Shown: positions 43,073-52,179, counted from the stretch's first letter. The stretch is 64,000 bases of DNA from Gemmiger formicilis (GCF_900167555.1 NZ_FUYF01000009.1:1-64000), one strand, 5' to 3'. Notes: a model not told the origin generated them from the letters alone. A program made the numbers and translations.

Positions 43073-43120
43073 ACGGGGTCTTTTGTGTTGCCATTCTGCA
43101 CGCAAAAGACCTCGTTTTTT
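43073..43120 (+). terminator. Riboswitch expression-platform terminator
   Basis: ACGGGGTCTTTTGTG pairs with CGCAAAAGACCTCGT, followed by TTTTT, 80 bases before cbiK. Confidence 0.85.
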
Positions 43121-43200
43121 ACGGGGTCAATTTCCGTGTGCCCTGCTGTTCTCTCCCGTACTGTCTCCCAGCTTTAAACAAGGAAAGGAAGTAAGAACAC

Positions 43201-44457
43201 ATGAGAAGGATCACCTACAAGAAAGCTGCCGCCGTCGCCATGGCCGCAGCACTGTCCGCCGCCCTGCTGGTCGGCTGCGGCAGCACCGCCGCGAGCACTG
43301 ACAGCGCTGCCGCGAGCACCGTCGCCGACGAAAGCACCGCAGAAGATGCAGAAAAGACCGCAGACGAGGGAGATGCAGACGAAGTGGCTGCTAAGAACTG
43401 CGCCGATTTGATCGACGCCATCTACGTGCAGGAGCGCAGCGCCGACACCGATGCCCAGTGCGAGGCCGCTAAGGCTGCCTGGGATGCCCTGACCGACACC
43501 CAGAAGGAGCTGGTCGAGGGTGAGAACGCAGACCCCGACTACTTTGGCCGCGACACAGGCGACGCCGGCAAGGACGACCCGCGCAATGCCGACGACATCG
43601 GCGAAAATGAGCTGCTGGTCGTCAGCTTCGGCACCTCCTTCAACGGCAGCCGCGCCGCTGACATCAAGGGCATCGAGGACGCCCTGCAGGCCGCCTACCC
43701 GGATTGGAGCGTCCGCCGCGCTTTCACCGCGCAGATCATCATCAACCACGTTCAGGCCCGCGACGGCGAGAAGATCGACAACATGGACCAGGCGCTTGAC
43801 CGTGCCGTTGCCAACGGCGTCAAGAATCTGGTTGTCCAGCCTACGCACCTGATGCACGGCGCCGAGTACGACGAGATGTGCGAGGCGGTTGAGCAGTACA
43901 GGGACAAGTTCGACAGCGTTGCCATTGCCGAACCCCTGCTGGGCGAGGTCGGCGAAGATGCCACCGTCATCAACGCCGACAAAGAGGCCGTAGCCGCCGC
44001 CATCACCGCTGAGGCCGTCAAGACCGCCGGGTATGACGACGCCGCTGCCGCCGCTGCGGACGGCACCGCCTTTGTCTTTATGGGCCACGGCACGTCCCAC
44101 ACCGCCAAGGTCAGCTACAGCCAGATGCAGACCACGATGCAGACGCTGGGCTATGACAACGTCTTTATCGGCACCGTCGAGGGTGAGCCCGAGGACACCG
44201 CCTGCGATGCCGTTATCGAGAAGGTCAAGGAGGCCGGTTACACCAAGGTCATCCTGCGCCCGCTGATGGTCGTCGCCGGTGACCACGCCAACAACGACAT
44301 GGCCGGTGCCGATGACGATTCCTGGCTGAGCCAGTTCAACGCCGCCGACTGCTTTGAGAGTGTCAACACCCAGATCGCAGGTCTGGGCGAGATCGGCGAC
44401 ATCCAGCAGCTCTACGTTGACCATGCCGGGACCGCCATCGATTCCCTGAACGGCTGA
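43201..44457 (+). CDS. cbiK: Membrane-anchored CbiK-type cobaltochelatase lipoprotein
   Basis: This 418-residue protein has a lipoprotein signal (LLVGC, Cys 26), an acidic, low-complexity linker to about residue 135, then a CbiK domain. The domain shows LLVVSFGTSFNGSRAADIKG, QPTHLMHGAEYDEM, FMGHGTSHTAKVSYSQMQ (catalytic His) and LRPLMVVAGDHANNDMAG (second His). CbiK inserts cobalt into sirohydrochlorin in the cytoplasm; the secretion signal places this one outside. It may therefore handle metal or tetrapyrrole at the surface, as argued for exported CbiK forms. It is the first gene after the B12 riboswitch, and a terminator separates it from the rest. Confidence 0.9.
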   Translation: MRRITYKKAAAVAMAAALSAALLVGCGSTAASTDSAAASTVADESTAEDAEKTADEGDADEVAAKNCADLIDAIYVQERSADTDAQCEAAKAAWDALTDTQKELVEGENADPDYFGRDTGDAGKDDPRNADDIGENELLVVSFGTSFNGSRAADIKGIEDALQAAYPDWSVRRAFTAQIIINHVQARDGEKIDNMDQALDRAVANGVKNLVVQPTHLMHGAEYDEMCEAVEQYRDKFDSVAIAEPLLGEVGEDATVINADKEAVAAAITAEAVKTAGYDDAAAAAADGTAFVFMGHGTSHTAKVSYSQMQTTMQTLGYDNVFIGTVEGEPEDTACDAVIEKVKEAGYTKVILRPLMVVAGDHANNDMAGADDDSWLSQFNAADCFESVNTQIAGLGEIGDIQQLYVDHAGTAIDSLNG

Positions 44458-44469
44458 GAAAGACCCATT

Positions 44470-44502
44470 CTGCCCGGAGGGTAAGCTCCGGGCAGTTTTT
44501 TG
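44470..44502 (+). terminator. Terminator after cbiK
   Basis: CTGCCCGGA pairs with TCCGGGCAG, then seven T, 12 bases after the cbiK stop. It would reduce readthrough into the following genes. Confidence 0.88.
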
Positions 44503-44517
44503 GTTTTTGGGAAAGCA

Positions 44518-44612
44518 CGGCAGGGGCCGGGCATACCCGGCCTGCGTCCGATGTGATGCCGCGCCACACCGTAGGGTCGGATTCCATATCGGCCCGCGCC
44601 GCCTCCCGCTAA
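44518..44612. repeat. Partial family A module and a GGCCGGGCATACCCGGCC palindrome
   Basis: A decayed GGGCCGGGCATACCCGGCC palindrome is followed by GTAGGGTCGGATTCCATATC, a variant of the family A module with mismatches. Confidence 0.65.
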
Positions 44613-44651
44613 TGCCTGATAAATATATATATAGAATGAGGTAAGGAAAGC

Positions 44652-45539
44652 ATGAAAAAGCTCCAACTCGCATCCCTGACTCTCGCTGCCCTGCTGCTGG
44701 CGGGCTGCGGTGCGTCCGCAGCGTCCACCGCCGAGAGCACGTCCGAGGCGGTCTCCACGGAAGAAACCGCCCCTGCCGCCACCGCGGCCCCGGCGGAAAC
44801 CCAGGCCCCCGCTGCCGCGCTGCCGGACGGCGTATACACCGCTAAGTTCAACACCGACAGCAGTATGTTCCACGCCAACGAAGCCGTGGACGGCATGGGC
44901 ACGCTGACGGTGGAAAACGGCACGATGACCTTCCACGTCAGTCTGCAGTCCCAGAAGATCGTCAACCTGTATCCGGGCATGGCCGCCGACGCCCCCGCCC
45001 ACGAGAGCGACTGGCTGCAGCCTACCGTTGACACGGTGACCTACTCCGACGGCACCAGCGACGAAGTATACGGCTTTGACATCCCCGTTGCGGCTGTCGA
45101 TGCCGATTTCCAGCTGGCCATCCTCGGCACCAAGGGCACCTGGTATGACCATACGGTCAGCATCTCCGATGCCGAGCCTGCGGCAGAGGCTGCGGCTGCG
45201 GCAGCCGTCGAGATCCCCGCCGACGGCAGCTACACCTGCGCTGTGACGCTGGAGGGCGGCAGCGGGCGTGCCACCGTCGAAAGCCCCGCCGCGCTGACTG
45301 TGGCAGACGGCATTATGACCGCGACAATCGTCTGGAGCAGCCCGAACTATGACTATATGCTCGTCGACGGCGAAAAGTACCTGCCCGTCAACACCGACGG
45401 CAACTCGACGTTTGAGATCCCCGTTGCCGCGCTGGATACCGCGCTGGCCGTCACGGCGGACACCGTCGCCATGAGCACCCCGCACGAGATCGACTATACC
45501 CTGACCTTTGACAGCGCGACGCTGGCCGCCGCCGAATGA
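44652..45539 (+). CDS. Surface lipoprotein with two NEAT-like repeats
   Basis: This 295-residue protein has a lipoprotein signal (LLLAGC, Cys 19) and a Thr/Ala/Pro linker to about residue 56. Two similar ~110-residue units follow. The second reads DGSYTCAVTLEGGSGRATVE, then a strand pattern ending FEIPVAALD and HEIDYTLTFD; the first has DGVYTAKFNTDSS, FDIPVAAVD and YDHTVSIS. This strand order resembles NEAT-type heme-binding domains, but I cannot confirm the ligand residues. It overlaps btuF by 4 bases, so a role in capturing corrinoid or heme-like tetrapyrroles at the surface is plausible. Confidence 0.7.
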   Translation: MKKLQLASLTLAALLLAGCGASAASTAESTSEAVSTEETAPAATAAPAETQAPAAALPDGVYTAKFNTDSSMFHANEAVDGMGTLTVENGTMTFHVSLQSQKIVNLYPGMAADAPAHESDWLQPTVDTVTYSDGTSDEVYGFDIPVAAVDADFQLAILGTKGTWYDHTVSISDAEPAAEAAAAAAVEIPADGSYTCAVTLEGGSGRATVESPAALTVADGIMTATIVWSSPNYDYMLVDGEKYLPVNTDGNSTFEIPVAALDTALAVTADTVAMSTPHEIDYTLTFDSATLAAAE

Positions 45540-46657
45540 GGCGCGCGGCAGCTTTTGCCCTGCCCGCTCTGCTGCTGGCAGGCTGCGCGGCTGCATCCCA
45601 GGCTCCCGCGCAAACGGACGTATTGACGATAGAAAACCGCTATCCGCTGGAATACGCGAAACAGTTCACGGTGGATGTGTGCGCGGGCGGCTATGACCTC
45701 ATCACGATTGACGGCAGCCGCTATCTCGTCGTGCCGGAGGGGGCCGCTGCGCCCGCCAATCTGGACGCAGACATCACCGTTTTGCAGCAGCCTATCCAAA
45801 ATATCTACCTTGTGTCGTCGTCCGCGATGGATCCCATCATCAGCATTGACGGGCTGGGGGCTGTGGCGCTGTCCGGCACGCAGGCCGAAAACTGGTACCT
45901 TGACGCAGCCCGCACCGCCATGGAGCAGGGCGAGATCGCCTACGCGGGCAAGTACAGCGCGCCCGATTACGAGACGATCCTGTCCGCCGACTGCGGCCTT
46001 GCCATCGAGAACACAATGATCTACCACACGCCCGAGGTGAAGGAGCAGCTCGAAAAATTCGGTGTGCCGGTCCTCGTCGAGCGCTCGAGCTACGAGAGTG
46101 ACCCGCTGGCCCGGATGGAATGGGTCAAGCTGTACGGCATCCTGCTGGGCAGAACCGAGGAGGCCGAGCGCATTTTTGACGACGCTGTGCAGCGCATTGC
46201 ACCGCTGCTGGACGAGGAACCCACCGGCAAGACTGCGGCGTTCTTCTCCATCACCTCAAACAATCTCGCCACGGTGCGCAAGGGCGGTGATTACGTCGCC
46301 AAGATGATCGGGCTGGCGGGCGGCAGCTACGTCTTTGCCGACCTGACCGACAGCGGCAACAATCTGGCGACTGTCAATATCTCGCTCGAGGATTTCTACG
46401 CCGGGGCGCGTGACGCCGATGTGCTGTTCTACAACAGCACGATTGAGGGCGAGCTGCGCACAATGGATGAGCTGCTCGCCAAATGTCCGATGCTGGCGGA
46501 CTTCAAGGCCGTGCAAAGCGGCAGCGTCTGGTGTACGTCGCAGAGCCTTTTCCAGCAGAGCATGGAGCTGCCGGATCTGATCCTGGATATGAACAAGGTG
46601 TTCACCGAGGATGACCCGGACGACAGTGAATTGACATTTTTGACGAAGCTGCACTGA
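45536..46657 (+). CDS. btuF: BtuF/FepB-type substrate-binding lipoprotein
   Basis: This 373-residue binding protein for a B12- or siderophore-type ABC importer has a lipoprotein signal (LLLAGC, Cys 17). Two lobes are linked by a long helix: IENTMIYHTPEVKEQLEKFG, VPVLVERSSYESDPLARMEW and VKLYGILLGRTEEAERIF are typical of the family. The start overlaps the NEAT-like lipoprotein gene (ATGA). With btuC and the BtuD-CbiD gene it makes a full importer. Corrinoid is the likely substrate because of the B12 locus. Confidence 0.88.
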   Translation: MRRAAAFALPALLLAGCAAASQAPAQTDVLTIENRYPLEYAKQFTVDVCAGGYDLITIDGSRYLVVPEGAAAPANLDADITVLQQPIQNIYLVSSSAMDPIISIDGLGAVALSGTQAENWYLDAARTAMEQGEIAYAGKYSAPDYETILSADCGLAIENTMIYHTPEVKEQLEKFGVPVLVERSSYESDPLARMEWVKLYGILLGRTEEAERIFDDAVQRIAPLLDEEPTGKTAAFFSITSNNLATVRKGGDYVAKMIGLAGGSYVFADLTDSGNNLATVNISLEDFYAGARDADVLFYNSTIEGELRTMDELLAKCPMLADFKAVQSGSVWCTSQSLFQQSMELPDLILDMNKVFTEDDPDDSELTFLTKLH

Positions 46658-46700
46658 AAATTTAACGCGGCGGCAAAAACAGGCGCACAAAACCGTGGAG

Positions 46701-46735
46701 CATCCGTAGGGGCGGATTCCATATCCGCCCGCACC
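46701..46735. repeat. Single family A module
   Basis: CCGTAGGGGCGGATTCCATA followed by TCCGCCCGC lies between btuF and btuC. Confidence 0.85.
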
Positions 46736-46764
46736 ATTGTCGCCCGCCGCAAAGGGAACCACGC

Positions 46765-47784
46765 ATGCACACCTCCAAACGCATGACAATTGCATACCTC
46801 GCCATGGCGGCGGCCCTGCTGGCGCTGTTTGCGCTCAACCTGTTCTGGGGCAGCGTTGCGCTCTCCCCGGCGGACATCGCGGCGGCCCTCCTGGGCCGCG
46901 GCACAAACGCGCTGGCGGCCAACATCCTGCTGCAGCTGCGCCTGCCGCGCGCCGTCATGGTCGTGCTGCTGGGGGCGGCGCTCTCGGTGGCCGGGTATCT
47001 GCTGCAAACGTTTTTTGCCAACCCGATTGCCGGGCCGTTCGTCATGGGCATTTCCAGCGGGGCCAAGCTGGCCGTGGCGCTGACGATGGTCGTCTTTTTG
47101 AACCGCGGTCTGCTCACCGGCTCACTGACGCTGATTCTGGCGGCGTTTGCCGGGGCCATGGCGGCCATGCTGTTTGTGCTGGCCGTGGCGCGCCGCGTGC
47201 AGCAGATGAGCATTTTGGTTATCTGCGGCGTCATGATCGGCTACATCTGCTCGGCCGTCACCGATATTGTTGTCGCCTTCGCGCAGGATTCCAACATCGT
47301 CAACCTGCACAACTGGTCGATGGGCAGCTTCTCCGGTATGACCTGGGGCAATGTCGCCACGGCGGCGGCCATCGTTCTGCCGTGCCTGGCCGCCGCGTTT
47401 TTGCTCTCCAAGCCGATGGCTGCCTACCAGCTGGGCGAAAGCTACGCCGCCAGCGTCGGCGTGCCGGTGCGAGCGTTTTCCGTGGTGCTTGTGCTGCTGT
47501 CAAGCCTGCTGGCGGCCTGCGTCACGGCATTTGCCGGACCGATCTCCTTCGTCGGCATTGCGGTGCCGCATCTGGTAAAACATACGCTGGGCAGTGCAAA
47601 ACCGCTGCGGGTGCTGCCGGGCTGCGCACTGGGCGGCGCGGCATTCTGCCTGCTGTGCGACCTGATCGCCCGCAGCCTGTTTGCACCCACCGAGCTGTCC
47701 ATCAGCTCGGTTACAGCGGTGTTCGGTGCGCCGGTGGTCATCTGGCTGCTTGTGCGCCGCCACAGCGGGGAGGGCACGGTATGA
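46765..47784 (+). CDS. btuC: BtuC/FecCD-type ABC importer permease
   Basis: This 339-residue permease has about ten membrane helices. LRLPRAVMVVLLGAALSVAG, LLQTFFANPIAGPFVMGISS and the coupling region FAGPISFVGIAVPHLVKHTL are family signatures. It forms the membrane channel of the btuFCD importer. Its last codons overlap the start of the BtuD-CbiD gene by 4 bases. Confidence 0.95.
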   Translation: MHTSKRMTIAYLAMAAALLALFALNLFWGSVALSPADIAAALLGRGTNALAANILLQLRLPRAVMVVLLGAALSVAGYLLQTFFANPIAGPFVMGISSGAKLAVALTMVVFLNRGLLTGSLTLILAAFAGAMAAMLFVLAVARRVQQMSILVICGVMIGYICSAVTDIVVAFAQDSNIVNLHNWSMGSFSGMTWGNVATAAAIVLPCLAAAFLLSKPMAAYQLGESYAASVGVPVRAFSVVLVLLSSLLAACVTAFAGPISFVGIAVPHLVKHTLGSAKPLRVLPGCALGGAAFCLLCDLIARSLFAPTELSISSVTAVFGAPVVIWLLVRRHSGEGTV

Positions 47785-49688
47785 GCTGTTGTGAAACGCA
47801 AAATCTCTCCGTTGGCTACGGTGCGCCGCTGCTGCGGGACATTGCCCTGCACGCCGAGCGCGGCAAAATTCTGGCGCTCATCGGTCCGAACGGCGCGGGC
47901 AAATCCACTCTTTTAAAAACGCTGGCCGGGCAGCTGGCGGCGCAGGGCGGTGCGGTGCTGCTGGACGGGCAAGACCTGACGGCCTACACCCCCAACGCCC
48001 GGGCGCGCAAGCTGGCGCTGATGCTGCCCCACACGGCCCGCACCGAGCTGACGTCCTGCTTTGAGGTCGCCGCCGCCGGGCGCTACCCCTACACAGGGCG
48101 GCTGGGCATTTTGTCCGACACCGACAGGCAGCAGGTGCACGACGCCCTGTGCCTTGTCCGGGCGGAGGAGCTGGAGGACCGCGATTTTGCCAGGATCAGC
48201 GACGGCCAGCGCCAGCGCGTGCTGCTGGCCCGCGCGGTCTGCCAGCAGCCGGAGATTTTACTTCTGGACGAGCCTACGTCGTTTTTAGACGTAAAGGGCA
48301 AGGCGGAGCTCATGGACATCCTGCAAGTGCTGGCGCATGAGAAGAATGTGGCCGTCATCGTGACGCTGCATGAGCTGGAGCTGGCCCAAAGGCTGGCCGA
48401 CGCCGTTGTCTGCGTTGCGCCGTCAGGCGTGTCCGCTGTGCTGGCACCGCAGGACGCCTTTGCACAGGACAATATCTGTGCGCTGTTTGGACTGACCACC
48501 GACCAATACGCGGTGCTGTTTGCCGGGAGCGGCGCAAAGCCGAAGCCCCAATTTGAGCACTACATCCGCAGCGGGCAGCGTTTACTGCGCTGCGGCTACA
48601 CCACCGGCACCTGTGCGGCGCTGGGGGCGGCGGGCGCGGCGCGGCTGCTGCTGACCGGCCACGCGCCGGAAAGCGTTGGCCTGCGCACGCCCAAGGGCAT
48701 CGTCGTGGAGGTCGCACCGCAGTTCTGCCGCCTGACGGCAGACGGGGCCGCGTGCGCCATCGTCAAGGACGGCGGCGACGACATCGACGCCACGACGGGT
48801 CTGCCGGTCATTGCCGCGGTCACACTGCTGCCCGGCGCGCCGCGCACCGTTACGATTGACGGCGGGGCGGGGGTGGGCCGTGTGACAAAGCCCGGCCTCG
48901 ACCAGCCCGTCGGCGCGGCGGCCATCAACCGTGTGCCGCGGCAGATGATAACCGAGGCGCTTTTGCGGGAGGCGGACGCCGTCGGCTACGGCGGCGGGTT
49001 CGCGGTGGTCATCTCCATCGAAGGCGGCGAGGCTGCGGCCAAGCGCACCTTCAACCCGCATCTGGGGGTCGAGGGCGGCCTGTCGGTGCTGGGCACCAGC
49101 GGCATTGTGGAGCCGATGAGCCAGCAGGCGCTTCTGGATACGCTGCAAATCGAAATCCACCAGGCAGCGTTGAAAAGTCACCGCCTGATTTTAGCCCCCG
49201 GCAACTACGGGCTGGACTACCTGGCTGCCAACTACCCCGCGCTGCACGAGATCCCTGTCGTCAAAATCTCAAATTTCATCGGCGAGGCGCTGGATATGGC
49301 AGCGGCGGAGCACTTCGCGGAGGTGCTGCTCGTCGGGCATGTGGGCAAGCTCGTCAAGCTGGCGGGCGGCATCATGAACACCCACTCCCGCTGTGCCGAC
49401 TGCCGCACGGAGCTGTTCTGCGCCTATGCGGCGCTCTGCGGCGCGGACGCGGCAACCTGCCGCGCCCTGATGGACGCCGCTACGACAGACGCCTGTCTGG
49501 ACATTCTGGACGCCGCGCAGCTGCGGGAGCCGGTCATGGCCAGTCTGCTCACCGCGATCCAGACGCATCTGGACCGCCGCGCGGCGGGGGCGTTCAAGGT
49601 CGGCGCGGTGCTGTTCTCAAACCGGAACGGCCCGCTGGGACAGACAAAAATTGCTGATACACTGTTGAAATTGTGGGGAGGAGCCTGA
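47781..49688 (+). CDS. btuD-cbiD: BtuD-CbiD fusion: importer ATPase plus cobalt-precorrin-5B C1-methyltransferase
   Basis: This is a 635-residue fused protein. Residues 1-250 are an iron/B12-type ABC ATPase with Walker A LIGPNGAGKSTLLKTLAGQL, signature ISDGQRQRVLLARAV, Walker B ILLLDEPTSFLDVKGK and a switch His in VTLHELELA. After a ~25-residue joint, residues about 265-635 are CbiD: LRCGYTTGTCAALGAAGAAR, TPKGIVVEVAPQF, and GHVGKLVKLAGGIMNTHSRC. CbiD methylates C1 of cobalt-precorrin-5B with SAM. ATG 47781 overlaps the btuC stop. No stop, start or ribosome site separates the two halves, so the fusion is read directly from the sequence. Confidence 0.9.
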   Translation: MSCCETQNLSVGYGAPLLRDIALHAERGKILALIGPNGAGKSTLLKTLAGQLAAQGGAVLLDGQDLTAYTPNARARKLALMLPHTARTELTSCFEVAAAGRYPYTGRLGILSDTDRQQVHDALCLVRAEELEDRDFARISDGQRQRVLLARAVCQQPEILLLDEPTSFLDVKGKAELMDILQVLAHEKNVAVIVTLHELELAQRLADAVVCVAPSGVSAVLAPQDAFAQDNICALFGLTTDQYAVLFAGSGAKPKPQFEHYIRSGQRLLRCGYTTGTCAALGAAGAARLLLTGHAPESVGLRTPKGIVVEVAPQFCRLTADGAACAIVKDGGDDIDATTGLPVIAAVTLLPGAPRTVTIDGGAGVGRVTKPGLDQPVGAAAINRVPRQMITEALLREADAVGYGGGFAVVISIEGGEAAAKRTFNPHLGVEGGLSVLGTSGIVEPMSQQALLDTLQIEIHQAALKSHRLILAPGNYGLDYLAANYPALHEIPVVKISNFIGEALDMAAAEHFAEVLLVGHVGKLVKLAGGIMNTHSRCADCRTELFCAYAALCGADAATCRALMDAATTDACLDILDAAQLREPVMASLLTAIQTHLDRRAAGAFKVGAVLFSNRNGPLGQTKIADTLLKLWGGA

Positions 49689-49689
49689 C

Positions 49690-50448
49690 ATGGTACATTT
49701 TGTGGGGGCCGGTCCCGGCGCACCGGACCTGATTACCCGACGCGGCGCGGCCCTGCTGCAAACGGCGGACTGCATCATCTACGCGGGCAGCCTGGTCAAC
49801 CCGGCGCTGCTGGGGCTGGCGGGGCCGGACTGCGCCATCTATAACAGCGCCGAGATGACGCTGGAGCAGGTGCTTGCCGTCATGAAAGAAAACGAAGCAG
49901 CGCACAAAACCACTGTGCGCCTGCACACGGGCGACCCCTGCCTGTACGGCGCAATCCGGGAACAGATGGACGCGCTGGACGCCATGGGTATCGCCTACGA
50001 CGATACGCCCGGTGTATCGAGCTTCTGCGGTGCGGCGGCGGCGCTGAACGCCGAGTACACGCTGCCCGGCGTCAGCCAGACCGTCATCATCACCCGCATG
50101 GAGGGCCGTACCCCTGTGCCCGAAGGTGAGCGGTTGGCCGCGCTGGCCGCCCACGGGGCGACGATGGTCATTTTCCTCTCCATCGGCCTGATCGACAGGG
50201 TGCAGGACGCGCTTCTGCAGGGCGCGTACACCGCCGCGACCCCTGCCGCCGTTGTCTACAAGGCAACGTGGCCGGAACAGAAAATTGTACATTGCACCGT
50301 CGGAACGCTGGTCGAAAGCACCCGCGCGGCGGGCATCACCAAAACGGCGCTCATCGTTGTCGGGGACTTTTTGGCCGCACAATATGACCGCAGCAAGCTG
50401 TATGACCCGGCGTTCACAACGGAGTTCCGAAGGGGGACGGACCGATGA
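49690..50448 (+). CDS. cbiF: Cobalt-precorrin-4 C11-methyltransferase
   Basis: This 252-residue SAM-dependent tetrapyrrole methylase begins VHFVGAGPGAPDLITRRGAA (SAM-binding P-loop), with VRLHTGDPCLYGAIREQMDA (conserved GDP box) and DDTPGVSSFCGAAAALNAEY. These features identify CbiF/CobM. It starts 1 base after the fusion gene stop. It acts between CbiH and CbiG. Confidence 0.94.
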   Translation: MVHFVGAGPGAPDLITRRGAALLQTADCIIYAGSLVNPALLGLAGPDCAIYNSAEMTLEQVLAVMKENEAAHKTTVRLHTGDPCLYGAIREQMDALDAMGIAYDDTPGVSSFCGAAAALNAEYTLPGVSQTVIITRMEGRTPVPEGERLAALAAHGATMVIFLSIGLIDRVQDALLQGAYTAATPAAVVYKATWPEQKIVHCTVGTLVESTRAAGITKTALIVVGDFLAAQYDRSKLYDPAFTTEFRRGTDR

Positions 50449-51449
50449 CCTGCGCGTACATTGCGTTCACGGCGCGGGGCCTGGCGCTGGCGCAGCAGCT
50501 GGCGGCAGCCTGCCCCGGCAGCGTGGCCCGCGGCGGTGCGGACGGCGTCCGCCTGACCGATTGGACCGCTGCGCAGTTTGCACAAAGCGACGCACTGATT
50601 TTTGTAGGAGCTGCCGGGATCGCGGTGCGGGCCATCGCGCCACACTGCCGCAGCAAGGCTGCAGACCCCGCCGTCGTTGTGCTGGATGAGGGTGGGCAGT
50701 TCGCCATTCCGCTGCTGTCGGGGCATCTGGGCGGCGCAAATGAGCTGGCGCAGCGGCTGGCGGCGGTCTGCCATGCCGTGCCGGTCATCACGACGGCCAC
50801 CGACGGACGCGGCGTTTTTGCCGTGGACGAGTGGGCCAAGCGCCAGAACTGCGCCGTGGCCGAGCCGGAGCGCATCCGCTGCGTGAGCGGGGCACTGCTG
50901 GCCGGGCAGAGCGTTTGCTATGCCGCCGACTGGGCTGTTTCCGGCACACCGCCCGCGGGGGTGGAGCCTGCCGCCGCCGCTGACCGCGCAGATTTTGCGC
51001 TGACGCTGACCCCGACGGGTGAGGCGCTCCACCTGATCCCCCGCATTGCGGTGTTGGGTGTCGGCTGCAAGCGCGGCACGACGGCGGAAAAGTTGGAAAC
51101 AGCCTTTGCGGCCTTCTGCGCGGAGCACCATTTTGCCCCGCAGGGCATTGTCCGCGCAGCCAGCATTGACTTGAAAAAGGATGAGCCGGGGCTGGCGGCG
51201 TTCTGCCGGGCGCACGGCTGGGAGATGGACTTTTATACCGCCGCTGCCCTGCGCACGGCTAAAGGCCGCTTTACGTCCTCCGGCTTTGTGCAGAGCATCA
51301 CGGGCGTGGACAATGTCTGTGAACGCGCGGCGGTGCTGGCTGCAGACGGAGTGCTGTTCATCCCGAAGTGGGCGCGGGACGGCGTGACCCTTGCCGTGGC
51401 GCTGGCCCCCTTTGCCCCGGATTGGAGATGGAAAAATGATGAACCGTAG
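50445..51449 (+). CDS. cbiG: Cobalt-precorrin-5A hydrolase
   Basis: This 334-residue CbiG opens the lactone of cobalt-precorrin-5A and releases acetaldehyde. DALIFVGAAGIAVRAIAPHC near residue 46 and LDEGGQFAIPLLSGHLGGAN near residue 80 mark the N-terminal domain. The C-terminal domain has VLGVGCKRGTTAEKLETAF and IVRAASIDLKKDEPGL. The ATG overlaps the cbiF stop by 4 bases. Confidence 0.95.
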   Translation: MTCAYIAFTARGLALAQQLAAACPGSVARGGADGVRLTDWTAAQFAQSDALIFVGAAGIAVRAIAPHCRSKAADPAVVVLDEGGQFAIPLLSGHLGGANELAQRLAAVCHAVPVITTATDGRGVFAVDEWAKRQNCAVAEPERIRCVSGALLAGQSVCYAADWAVSGTPPAGVEPAAAADRADFALTLTPTGEALHLIPRIAVLGVGCKRGTTAEKLETAFAAFCAEHHFAPQGIVRAASIDLKKDEPGLAAFCRAHGWEMDFYTAAALRTAKGRFTSSGFVQSITGVDNVCERAAVLAADGVLFIPKWARDGVTLAVALAPFAPDWRWKNDEP

Positions 51450-52179
51450 TCTTGTGTATGTGGTGGGCCTCGGCCCGGGCGGTGCGCAGTATTTGACCGC
51501 CCAGGCGCAGACTGCCCTGCAGGCCGCCGACGTGCTGTGCGGCTACACGGTCTACATCGACCTTGTGCGCCCGCTTTACCCGGATAAAGAGGTCTACGCT
51601 ACCGGTATGACGCGGGAGATTGACCGCTGCCGTTGGGCGCTGGAAACGGCAAAGAGCGGCAAGATTGTGGCGCTCGTCTGCTCCGGCGATGCCGGGGTCT
51701 ACGGCATGGCCAGCCCGCTGTTGGAGCTGGCGGAGCACTGCCCGGAGGTGGAGGTCGAGATCGTGCCCGGCCTGACCGCCGCTTTGAGCGGGGCCGCGGT
51801 GCTGGGTGCGCCGTTGGCACACGATTTTTGCGTGATTTCGCTGTCGGATCGGCTGACGCCGTGGGCCGTCATTGAAAAGCGGCTGGCCTGTGCCGCGGCG
51901 GGGGATTTCTGTCTGGCGCTCTACAACCCGTCGTCCAAAGGCCGCGCCGACTACCTGCAAAAGGCCGTTCGCATTCTGCGGGACAACGGCAAGGACCCGG
52001 ACACGGCCTGCGGGCTGGTGCGCTGCATTGGCCGGGACGGCCAGACCGCACGGCTGCTGACGCTGGCCGAGCTGGAGGATACCGCCGTGGATATGTTCAC
52101 AACGGTCTTTGTCGGCAACGCTGCAACGCAGATTTTACAGGACAGAATGGTTACGCCAAGGGGGTATCGCGGCGTATGA
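51436..52179 (+). CDS. cbiH: Cobalt-precorrin-3 C17-methyltransferase
   Basis: This 247-residue ring-contracting methyltransferase (CbiH/CobJ) starts at ATG 51436, after GGAGATGG, 14 bases inside cbiG. It begins LVYVVGLGPGGAQYLTAQAQ and has VALVCSGDAGVYGMASPLLE and IVPGLTAALSGAAVLGAPLA, then FCLALYNPSSKGRADYLQKA, diagnostic of this enzyme. No extra Fe-S domain is fused. Confidence 0.95.
   Translation: MMNRSLVYVVGLGPGGAQYLTAQAQTALQAADVLCGYTVYIDLVRPLYPDKEVYATGMTREIDRCRWALETAKSGKIVALVCSGDAGVYGMASPLLELAEHCPEVEVEIVPGLTAALSGAAVLGAPLAHDFCVISLSDRLTPWAVIEKRLACAAAGDFCLALYNPSSKGRADYLQKAVRILRDNGKDPDTACGLVRCIGRDGQTARLLTLAELEDTAVDMFTTVFVGNAATQILQDRMVTPRGYRGV

Noticed and set aside
46737..49688. 983-codon frame running through btuC into btuD-cbiD
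   Set aside because: Its first ~350 codons are an out-of-frame reading of btuC. The real start is ATG 47781, which overlaps the btuC stop.
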